From Nothophaeocryptopus gaeumannii (lineage: Eukaryota; Ascomycota; Dothideomycetes; Mycosphaerellales; Mycosphaerellaceae), in contig JASISA010000041.1 of the NCBI GenBank assembly GCA_031771865.1, forward strand, positions 1,364,001 to 1,428,000: 64,000 bases of DNA, read 5' to 3'. Positions 56,309 to 64,000 of this stretch are shown here, piece after piece. The notes under the pieces are model-generated. The model saw only the letters and a list, made by a program, of their open reading frames with translations, did no database searches and was not told the origin of the DNA. A program made the position numbers and the translations under genes. Position 1 is the first letter of the stretch; each line of letters starts with the position of its first letter.

Positions 56309-57500
56309 TCAGTGAGACTTCAACCACTGCAGCATCTGCTGGAATGCTTCTGCCTGCTTGGTCTTGATGTCCTGCTGCTCATAATCTCCAAAGACTGCAA
56401 ATCCGTGAGGCACGCCCGGGAAGACATGCACCTCATGCTCGACGCTCTTCTCTTGTAGCTTCTTGATGCCAGCTTCTCGTATGTCATCGGGAAAGAGTGA
56501 ATCATCTGCAACAGCGACTACAGAGAGTGGCACTTTGCAGTTCTCCAGCTCTGCCGCCGTGATTTGTGTCCCGTGAGCGATAGCAGCAACCTTGATCTCC
56601 GGTCCTTTCTTCACCATGCCTTCTTCAGCCTCAACTTCTGGAGCTCTCTGACCAGCTGCGACGTCTGCATGTAGCTCTGAGCCCAGAAGCAACACATACT
56701 TGGCTCCGAAACAGTATCCAACGGCATAGATGCGACCTCCATGTGCTACCGCGTCTGCGAACTCCTCTTTAATTCCTGTGATGGCTTTTTGAAGGATTGG
56801 AAGGACTTTCTCGGGGGTATGGCGAGCAAGCCACATATCGATCGTGAAGGACTTGGCTACCGAGGCGATGCCGAGCTTGACTTGTTCGATTACGCTGGGG
56901 TTCTCTTCGGCTGGTGTTGGGGCGATGTTTGTGGCTGGGTCGCCGGCGAATCTGAAGGAGTAGGATATGTCAGTAAGGAGCTTGTCATATGCAGTCAGGT
57001 TGAGACGTACTGATCTGGCATGGCAACCAGAAACCCCTCCGCTGCAAACTTGTCTGCCTGGAGTTGGTTGTTGGTCGAATGAATGCCAGTTCCACCTGTC
57101 AGGAGCAGCAGTAGCTTCGACGGAGAGTGTGGATAGTCTGCTGGCTTCGCAATGTATGTCTCGACATCGTTAAACTTGGTTATTTCCTATTGTCGAATTC
57201 AGCTCTTTGATCGTGAGTGCCAGGTATGTTGATTGGACGTACGCCAGTCGGTTGTTCTCCAGCCGCTGTTCACAGTCAGCCACTGCTTTTCTTTTCGTTC
57301 GGCTTGGGAGAGGTACGAGTAGGACGGTCGCTGGTGCAGTGCTCCTACGATCTTTCAGCATGCTGCATTTGCAAGTTGGTCCGTGGGTTGCCTACGCCGA
57401 GACTCGCAGCACCTTGGTCTGGCTTGGTGTCGCCGGCGATGCCGCTTGTCTCCTGCGCATCGCTCTCTGGCGCTTTGGTTGCAACGTACTCGTCTGCCAT
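56309..57500 (-). pseudogene. Dienelactone hydrolase-family protein, single-base deletion
   Basis: Exons in order: 57396-57500, 57317-57344 (28 bp), 57243-57265 (23 bp), 57012-57186 and 56309-56951, with introns of 51, 51, 56 and 60 bp. Joined, they read 'ASLGEHCTSDRPTPAGEQ', 'GEITKFNDVETYIAKPADY', 'LLLLLTGGTGIHSTNNQL'. At 57060/57061 one C is missing (ctcagg where ctccagg is expected), breaking the frame before 'ADKFAAEGFLVAMPDQ'. The rest is intact, with the Cys-Asp-His triad in 'YAVGYCFGAKYV', 'VADDSLFPDD' and 'PGVPHGFAVFGD'. Family role: alpha/beta hydrolase cleaving dienelactones or related esters. All splice sites and active residues survive, so the lesion is very recent or a sequencing error. 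Confidence 0.78.
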
Positions 57501-57695
57501 GGTTGTTGTCAAATTGTTGGCAGCTCGTGAGTATTTATTGTTAGGAGGAAACGTTGCTAAGGATGTCATACGCATGTGAAGTGGGGCACCCGCATGATCC
57601 CTGTAATCCCTCGAGACCATCAAGCCACACGCCCCTCGATGACCTCCGACGCCGTTGCCTCCCTTGAGCCCCATTATTCACGGTCGTGATCCAGC

Positions 57696-58493
57696 TCACC
57701 TAGCGTCCTGTCTGGATCTCTCGCCGGTCTCGTGGAGGTGCCACTGGCATTTCCCTACTCTAGCGAAGCTGTCGAAGTTCGTCGGTGGAGGCCTGGACAC
57801 CAGCTCAGAAGCTACATCGCACCAAATATCCCCTGGCCACATCTCTTGGCTTTTCAAGTTGCTGTATTCTGGTCGCATTAATCTGGCTGTCACATGTGCT
57901 AAGAAGCGTCGAAGCTGTGCCCCTGAACTGCTGTTGGCATCCGCCGATCTCAGCGTCCCCGGTAAGTTGATCCTCGCGTCGACTACTCGCCGCCGTATCT
58001 CGTCGAGCGCCTCATTCTGCAGCAGTGGTATGTTTCGCCTGTCTGCAAAGCACCACATCTTGCTGAGATCTTTTGTGCCGATCTCTTCGCCATTCATGTC
58101 TTCCAAATTTCTGGTATATAGCCACGACTTGAAGCAGCGGACCACACCTGGCTCTTTGTCTGTGAGGCTAATGAGGCCATCCTTCGCCTCTTGAAATCGA
58201 GCTTCCTCAACGTTGGCGATCGCTATTCGAAAGTACCCCGAGTAGAATCTCAACAGCCCTTTATGGATCTCGAAGATTTCGACTTCATCGCCTCGACCAA
58301 CCTTGATGCGGATCATGCCGTCGAATGCAGAGCTGGAGCTATTAGCGAGAATATTTCCCTTCAAAGAGTATCTTTAGAGACGAAGGAACTCGATGACCAT
58401 AACTTACCCTGGAGGCCGCTTATCTGGCGTCGTAGGCAAGCTATGCTCATTTGAGCGCTGCGTATGGCTGGTATCTGCATTGCTCGAAGCCAT
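57696..58493 (-). CDS. BTB/POZ-domain protein 2
   Basis: 242 residues. Exon 1 is 58408-58493, the intron is 58339-58407 (69 bp, gtaagt...taatag) and exon 2 is 57696-58338. A disordered N-terminus ('MASSNADTSHTQRSNEHS') leads to the BTB core 'IRIKVGRGDEVEIFEIHKG' and 'LLRFYSGYFRIAIANV', then 'LSKMWCFADRRNIPLLQNE' and a helical tail. The same intron position and core as BTB protein 1, 1.6 kb away in the opposite direction, mark them as paralogues. BTB proteins commonly act as adaptors for Cul3 ubiquitin ligases or as dimeric scaffolds. No DNA-binding domain here. Frame intact. Confidence 0.82.
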
Positions 58494-58935
58494 GTTGACG
58501 TGGTTGTCAGGTCACCGGTGGTGAGCTGTGCAAACAGACGAAATGAAATCTGAATTTGACGGAAAACTCGGCTGGAGTTCGTACAAGTCGCACATGAAAA
58601 GCAATCAGCATCAGTTGGTGCATTACTCCGGCAGCTGACTGCATGTGACAGGCGCTTCACAGTCCCTCAACGAGGCTTACGAGTGGAATGAAAATCGTTT
58701 GCTCCTCGCTTGGCCGATGCGCAATGTCTCTCATTCTCGGTGAGACAAGTTTGTCTCGTCGCAGGAATTGTCGCTCTATGCGAGTCCAGAACTTGCTGGC
58801 GCAACATTGCATGCGAATATCAACCCAGCACATCTCGAGTTTCCCTGCAGGCAGCTGCTCCCAAACTCTTCGGAAGTTCTGCAGCGTAGCCCAAAGAATA
58901 ACAAACATAGAGTTCTAACGCCACACTCTCCTGCT
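58494..58935. promoter_or_regulatory. Divergent region between BTB protein 2 and the gene at 58936
   Basis: 442 bp with no ATG frame that I would call a gene. Holds both promoters. Confidence 0.4.
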
Positions 58936-59769
58936 ATGGACTTCTTTCAGACAACCGGCGCCCAAGCCATACAAAATCTATTCGGATCTTTCACCAACAA
59001 CACAGAATTTCTGGGCTTCCTCACATGGCAACGAAGAGATCTGTTCGACAAGCTGTTCATCCTCGACTACAGAAGCGAAGTGACCTGCAAGTTCACCAAA
59101 GATCGCCTTGGCATGCTCCATGAGAGATGCTTTCAGCCTCTGCCCGACACTCTGAATCTCTGTTTGGCATTTCAAGACCTCTGCTTCTACGCAGAAGACC
59201 CACTGCTCAGCAAAGCCGACCTTGAGAGAAGATTTGCCCAGCTCTGCCGGCACACGCTTTGCAAAGACCACGGCATCATCTCCGAGAATGCGCGTGAGCT
59301 ATCCGATCGACATTTCGAGACGCTTTGGGAATGGAGGGTGGACTACCTTCGAGGTGCACGGAAAGAGAAGGAGAGGAGGAGAGGTCCGTCTCCACAGGCA
59401 GAGAAAGTCTCTGGGCGATTATCGAGAATCTGGTCCAACCCGAACTTGCGAGGATCTCAGAAGACAAAAAAGGCTCGACTGCAGGCGGTCGAGGAGGATG
59501 GACAGACGGTGCAGGAGACGGTACGAGGGCGTCGAAGAAGAGCTTTGTCGGACTCGATGGAGTCGCCGAAGAAGAGAGACAGTGGGATGGTCATGCCAGA
59601 GACAGGAGGGAGCTTTGAGCATCTTGTGCGCTCAATGTCTGCTGAATACTCACGACAGTCAGGCTCCCGAGCAACTTACATGAGCAATGGGACGAGACAG
59701 GAGAAGCGCAAAAGTCTGCTGGGTCAGCTTGCTGCTGTGACGGTGCATCACCGGTCTGGGATTTGGTGA
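58936..59769 (+). CDS. Hypothetical protein, 277 residues
   Basis: ATG 58936 is the first Met in a frame open further upstream. The N-terminal 140 residues look globular and alpha-helical ('MDFFQTTGAQAIQNLFGSF', 'FLTWQRRDLFDKLFILDY', 'CFQPLPDTLNLCLAFQDLC', 'LLSKADLERRFAQLCRHTL'). The rest is basic and disordered, with 'RRRRALSDSMESPKKRD' and 'KRKSLLGQLAAVTVHH'. I recognise no family. The folded half plus basic tail suggests a nuclear or regulatory protein, which is a guess. It ends 83 bp from the convergent SDR gene. Confidence 0.65.
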   Translation: MDFFQTTGAQAIQNLFGSFTNNTEFLGFLTWQRRDLFDKLFILDYRSEVTCKFTKDRLGMLHERCFQPLPDTLNLCLAFQDLCFYAEDPLLSKADLERRFAQLCRHTLCKDHGIISENARELSDRHFETLWEWRVDYLRGARKEKERRRGPSPQAEKVSGRLSRIWSNPNLRGSQKTKKARLQAVEEDGQTVQETVRGRRRRALSDSMESPKKRDSGMVMPETGGSFEHLVRSMSAEYSRQSGSRATYMSNGTRQEKRKSLLGQLAAVTVHHRSGIW

Positions 59770-59852
59770 GATCGTCATGAGCGGGATTTCCTTTCTTCGG
59801 ATGAGAAAACGAAGCTTCTGTTCTCTCTATTGGAGATGCATTCTCGATGCTT

Positions 59853-60698
59853 CTAGACGAATCCTGTACCAGTCGACTCCGTAATCCCCCCATCAACAAT
59901 CAAAGCATGACTAGTAACATACTTACTCGCATCACTACTCAGAAACATGACCGCATTCGCCACATCAATACTGTCTCCCATCTTTCCCATCGGCACATTA
60001 TGCTGCGTAATCTTCCTCCCAACCTCCCGATCCTCCTCCTTATCACTCTTCTCCAAATTCTCCACCAGAGGCGTATACATCAACCCCGGCACCACGCAAT
60101 TCATCCGAACCCCTCGCGAAGCATACATACAACCGGTCGCTTTGGTGTACTGCACAACGGCGGCTTTGGCAGTGGCGTATGCAATTTGAGGTTTTCCGAT
60201 ATACCGGAGAGCGGTTATCGAGGCGTTGTTGACTATCACGCCTCTGCCTTGTTTCTCCATTATGGGAAGAACAAGTCGACAGCATCGATACACGGAGTTT
60301 AAATTTAGATCGATCTGCTTTTGCCACGCTTCTTCGGGCATTGTTCCCGGATCTCCAGGCGCTGTCATCCCGACATTGTTGTAGAGGATATCGATTCGGC
60401 CATACTTGTCCATGGCGAGTTTGACAAAGGCTTCGATGTCGGAGATTTTGGTCATGTCGGCGGACATTACATCGCAGATGGCGTTGGGGTTGTCTTGGAG
60501 GAGACGTTTTTGAGTGTATCCTGCTGCGTCGAGACTAAGATCGCAGCCTACTATATTTACGCCGTTATGGGAAAGGACTCGGGCTGTTGCTGCACCATTT
60601 CCCCAGGTTGATGAGTTGGGGATGCCGACTTGGCCAATGCCTGTGATTAGGGCGACTTTGCCTCTGAGATCTGGGTATGTGGGGAATTGGTCTGTCAT
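59853..60698 (-). CDS. Short-chain dehydrogenase/reductase
   Basis: 281 residues, no intron, ATG 60698. The cofactor motif is expanded: 'ALITGIGQVG', a short insert, then 'TWGNGAATARVLSHNG', a version I know from a fungal subgroup. Next are 'GCDLSLDAAG', 'DILYNNVGMTAPGD' (NNxG motif), and the catalytic Ser-Tyr-Lys in 'NNASITAL' and 'AYATAKAAVVQY'. The C-terminal 'VMFLSSDASKYVTSHALIV' and 'VDGGITESTG' are typical of classical SDRs near 3-oxoacyl-ACP reductases. Substrate unknown. Cofactor probably NAD(P). Frame intact. Confidence 0.88.
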   Translation of the reverse strand: MTDQFPTYPDLRGKVALITGIGQVGIPNSSTWGNGAATARVLSHNGVNIVGCDLSLDAAGYTQKRLLQDNPNAICDVMSADMTKISDIEAFVKLAMDKYGRIDILYNNVGMTAPGDPGTMPEEAWQKQIDLNLNSVYRCCRLVLPIMEKQGRGVIVNNASITALRYIGKPQIAYATAKAAVVQYTKATGCMYASRGVRMNCVVPGLMYTPLVENLEKSDKEEDREVGRKITQHNVPMGKMGDSIDVANAVMFLSSDASKYVTSHALIVDGGITESTGTGFV

Positions 60699-61294
60699 TT
60701 TGATAGTTCTTGTTTGGGGAAGTGTAAACTTGCTTTATGTGTTTGTGTTGCTGGAGAAATGAAGGTAACAGAGAGAAGTGTAAAGATGGTACGCAGATCA
60801 TACAAACCCCGAGACAGTGGCATTGCCATGTTCACCTGTATGGCAACTTGCCCGAAATGTGAGCACTCTCTGCCACTGATGCCGGCTCAGAGAGGGGTAT
60901 CGGAATGCCTTGAGTGGAGGGCCGAGGGCAAGTCATCCTGTTCAGCAGAAGTATGGATCGGTCCCTGGGGTGAAGCTGCCAGAAAGCCTCCGACGTAAGG
61001 CGATATCGGAGAGCCATTGGTGATGGATATGAGCTTGTTCGTGATGGGAAGAGGTGGGAGATGAAGTGAAGTTGAGAGGCAGACCATCCCGGTGCGCTGC
61101 ACGGACCAAAGGAGTGCGACGTCAGATCCCAGACTTCATGCGCTCCTGGAGTCCTGGACTTCCCCATCACCAACATCGGTTTGCAAGAATCGGATTCATC
61201 CAATGCAGGATGGTCGTGGGAAGGTAAGCCGGTCCGTAAGTGACTTCATCTCAACTATGTCTTTCTCATCGTCTTCTCTACGAATGTCTTCTCA
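60699..61294. promoter_or_regulatory. Divergent region between SDR and DUF1907 genes
   Basis: 596 bp. An ATG frame at 61257 ('MSFSSSSLRMSSQ') is short and overlaps the likely start of the next gene. No motif I trust. Confidence 0.4.
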
Positions 61295-62336
61295 ATGCAA
61301 AGGCTTCAATCTATCGCCAAGCACTTCCTCACAACCGCAAAGATGATCACAATCTCACACCCACTCTCCCCTCCCTCGCTGGATGAGCTTGTCGGCGTTC
61401 TCAAACCCGCTCTCGAATCCAATTTCTCGAAAGCCAGCATCAGCGTAGAACAATGTCCAGATCTGCGCAAAGCACCCTACCACCTTGCAACCGAAGGCCT
61501 ATCCGGGAACGAGCGAGTAGCAGACATCGGAGGACAACCCAATCTTTTCCCCGAACCCAGACTAGAATGCAAATTCTCCCTAATCTCCATCGCCAAGGAG
61601 ATGCAAATGGTCTGCAGACCGCGGTGGACTCCTCGGCGCAGGCGCAGGCCCATTCCACCGCATCGGCCTCAATTCAGAACTAGCCCCCAACCTCAGCTGG
61701 CAAGGAAGTTTCGACAACGTCAAAAACCTGACATACTACACGAAATTCGATGGCTCAAACGGCAAACACTCTACAGTCTGCGAACCAAGCCCCACAACCG
61801 ATTGCGCTCTCATGATGAACCTGTACGGATCCTCCGGTGAACCCGGAAACGTCTTGAAAATCACCGCTCGAGCCCGGAAGGGAAACCATAAGTCTTTCAC
61901 AGAATGTATCCGCCGCACGCTCGCAGAGAAGTACGGCGACGACCAACCCATCTCCATAGGCGGCATATTCCTCATCAAGACCGGCACAGCTCATTTCCAC
62001 GTAATGCCGGACTTTCCACCCAAAGACCAGCTCCCGTTCATAGACGCCAAGCAATTGAACGACTGGCTTACATATCACGATTTCGAAGCGCCCATTGTTT
62101 GTTTGACGGTGTTTCATAGTGCTGATCCGGGGAAGAGGTTGGGGTTGAGGATGGAGCATACGCATTGCTTTTCCACGGATGGAGGGAATCGGGGTGGACA
62201 TTATCATTATCATTTGCCCGTGGGCGAGGGAGGAACGGAGGAGGAGGTGGAGTATGAGGCTTATTTTAACACAGCGAAGGTGATTTATCGGATTGATAAG
62301 CCAGAGGTTACTCTGGAGAGGGATTTGCATGATTAG
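61295..62336 (+). pseudogene. DUF1907 / C11orf54-like ester hydrolase, single-base insertion
   Basis: ATG 61295 (or 61343, 'MITISHPLSPPSLDELV'). The N-terminal half is 'EGLSGNERVADIGGQPNLF', 'CKFSLISIAKEMQM'. At 61610 one extra G ('atggtctgc') moves the frame. In the next frame the sequence continues at once as 'SADRGGLLGAGAGPFHRIG', 'LNSELAPNLSWQG', 'RARKGNHKSFTECIRRTLA', 'ISIGGIFLIKTGTAHFHVM', and the zinc-ligand region 'LRMEHTHCFSTDGG' and 'GGHYHYHLP', ending 62336. The human relative is a zinc metallohydrolase acting on esters. Only the one base separates this from an intact gene of about 346 residues. Confidence 0.82.
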
Positions 62337-62426
62337 ATGGAGAGAGGCTGACTGTGGATGAGATTGCCCAATGTTATTCCAGAATGGTATGCATCTACCT
62401 GCTTAACGTGACCTATGCTACCAATT

Positions 62427-64000
62427 TCAGTTAGCAACATTTCTAAATTGCTTCTTCACCTCTTCACTCTGCTCCCGCACCCACACCAACGGCCCCGACG
62501 ACTTGACTTTAGCAACCAGCCCAGCTTCCTTCAATTGCGCCTCCTCGATCTCCCGTACTGTCTCGGGAGACAGACGAGCCCACACACGCATGCGATACCC
62601 TTTGATCCTCCGGAGCTGAACAATGATGAAGATGAACGCGATGAGGATCGCGACGCAGATCACGATCAAAGTGGCTCCAGTGACAGACTCATCGAAGCTT
62701 CCGTCTTTCTCACGAGGCACCCCAGAAGATTCGTCAAAGACAAATCCTTCTTCCCGAGAAACGAGCTGCTTGTTCCCACGCAGTCTCTCCGCAGGCGCCA
62801 CAGCGCTCTTATGTGCAATAGACAAACCTTGCGGGATCTGCGCTCTCTTCACACGGCCAGAAGGTTTCGCCGAAGCAATCCCAGTCGACAAAGTAGTAGG
62901 TGACGCTTGCCATCCTCCTCCAGACGATGGCGGCATACTGATATGTATATTCCACTCCTTCATGGCCTCCTCCAAACCATTCAAAGTACTGAAACTTCCC
63001 GAAGTAACAGACTGTTCATTCGATTCCTCATGAGAATCAAACACGCCATCGCCCTTATGCTCCTCCAGCTGATGCGTGCTCGAATGCGTTCCCGCAACTT
63101 GACCTTGATCCTCAGGCTGACCTGGCTTATCATTCTCCCAATCAGCTTGGAAAGAGCCATTATCTGTGTCCACACGAGTGACGTCTGAGGAATTATCAGC
63201 TTTATTCTCTTGAACGTTACTGATGCTCTGAAAGTTATCGTCAGCCCAGAAATCTTGTTCTTTGTGTCCTCCGTCTGGGGTGGTCGTGTTGAGTTTCCAG
63301 CCTTGACCGTTGTGGCCTGCATCTTCGCGATGGTCCTCATAGGTATCCTCGTCGTCGTGGGCGTCCCGAAAGCCGGAGTCTTCGTCGAATTTGTGGCCTT
63401 GGAAAACCGAAAACGGGTCGTTGGGGTTCGTGGAATTGCTTGTGCCATGGATGCTCTGAGAGTTCTGGGAGGAATGTTCGTTGTGAAGATCAGAGACACC
63501 TTGATCCCGTGGTTAGTGCTGATGCTGATGACATTGGCGATAGGAGATGCTTACCGTTCTCGACATGAACATCAGTCAGGTTGTGTGCACCGTGCGACCA
63601 ATCTGCGCAGACATGATGGCCGTTTCCATCATCCCAGCACTTTCTATCAGTGGTGACGTTCAAGCCCTGTGGTGAGAGCGTCTGATGCGCTGGCCATGAA
63701 TGCGCTGCAGATGTGGCTCCTGCAGACTCCGCGGGAGCAGACTGCTCGGCCTGGGTGCGTGAAGGCTTCGTCGGCCTGGAGACCGAAAGCTCGGATGTTG
63801 TAGATGCTGGCTTAGTAGTGGGAGATTTTTCACTTCTAGAGCCCGGTGGCTTGCTCGATGCAGCGGTCCGCGTCGCCTTGGATGTGGAAGAAGCTTCCTG
63901 GGTCGGATGAATTGTTCGATTGTTGCTCGAGATAGCGGTTAGAGCGTTCATGGACGTGGACGAGGCATTCCCCGTAGTATTTGGTTCAGTCGGATGCGTC
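62427..64000 (-). CDS. Single-pass membrane protein with Ser/Thr-rich ectodomain, 5' end outside window
   Basis: Exons 63555-64000 (open to the window edge) and 62427-63499; the intron is 63500-63554 (55 bp, gtaagc, branch actaac, atcaag). The ectodomain is first Ser/Thr/Pro-rich ('TRTAASSKPPGSRSEKS') with one small Cys pair ('KCWDDGNGHHVCADW'), then Asp/His/Asn-rich ('DAHDDEDTYEDHREDAGH'). One transmembrane helix lies near 62610-62675 ('ATLIVICVAILIAFIFIIV'). A basic cytosolic segment follows ('RRIKGYRMRVWARLSPE') and ends 'KKQFRNVAN'. Probably a glycosylated cell-surface or secretory-pathway protein. No family recognised. Confidence 0.7.

Noticed and set aside
1..64000. Secondary-metabolite cluster, transposon, CRISPR array, tRNA or rRNA gene
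   Set aside because: I looked for backbone enzymes, integrase/reverse transcriptase motifs, terminal repeats, regularly spaced repeats and tRNA A/B boxes and saw none that I could support.

Overview
This window is chromosomal DNA of a filamentous ascomycete. The evidence is one gene after another broken by 50-70 bp GT-AG introns with fungal branch points (for example TACTAAC at 7721-7727), fungus-specific families (Zn2Cys6 and C2H2 regulators, CFEM/Pth11-type receptors, Atg33, xylose reductase) and gene spacing typical of Pezizomycotina. The style of the hypothetical proteins (F-box, BTB and 'LLGIAPELRLRMYEEVL' types) suggests Dothideomycetes, perhaps Mycosphaerellales/Capnodiales. That placement is inference.

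Layout. 1-3.8 kb: 3' end of a C2H2-type regulator, a wrecked galactonate-dehydratase-like gene, then an empty stretch. 3.8-11 kb: an MFS transporter and a large PUF/RRM RNA-binding protein. 11-15 kb: gene-poor, with a relic CFEM/Pth11-like receptor and an ORF interrupted by TAG. 15.4-18.3 kb: divergent NIP7 and NOC3, both for 60S ribosome assembly. 18.6-23 kb: lineage-specific hypotheticals, several frameshifted, and an F-box protein. 24-29 kb: a low-complexity conserved protein, SEC61 beta, D-xylose reductase. 29-38 kb: a small basic peptide, a decayed SRPBCC gene, a vacuolar-type ZIP zinc transporter divergent from VMS1, and a frameshifted coiled-coil gene. 38.5-47 kb: a Zn2Cys6 regulator, GPI18, and a large conserved fungal protein. 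48-56 kb: a broken FAD oxidase, a YTH-domain protein, ATG33 divergent from a peroxisomal-type 2,4-dienoyl-CoA reductase, and a BTB protein. 56-64 kb: dienelactone hydrolase (frameshifted), second BTB protein, a hypothetical, an SDR, a DUF1907/C11orf54-like hydrolase (frameshifted), and a single-pass membrane protein cut by the window end.

There is no biosynthetic cluster, transposon, CRISPR array or rRNA/tRNA that I can support. Most genes are ordinary housekeeping or accessory genes. The most striking feature is the number of otherwise recognisable genes carrying one small lesion (single-base indel or in-frame stop): about ten loci, against none in roughly 26 kb of conserved coding sequence (PUF, NOC3, VMS1, GPI18, YTH, MFS, ZIP, Zn2Cys6 factor and others). 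Either accessory genes are being lost in this strain, or the assembly has residual indel errors. The skew toward non-essential genes favours real decay but does not prove it.

All exon boundaries below were derived by hand from reading frame, splice consensus and family conservation. None was checked with transcripts or database searches.
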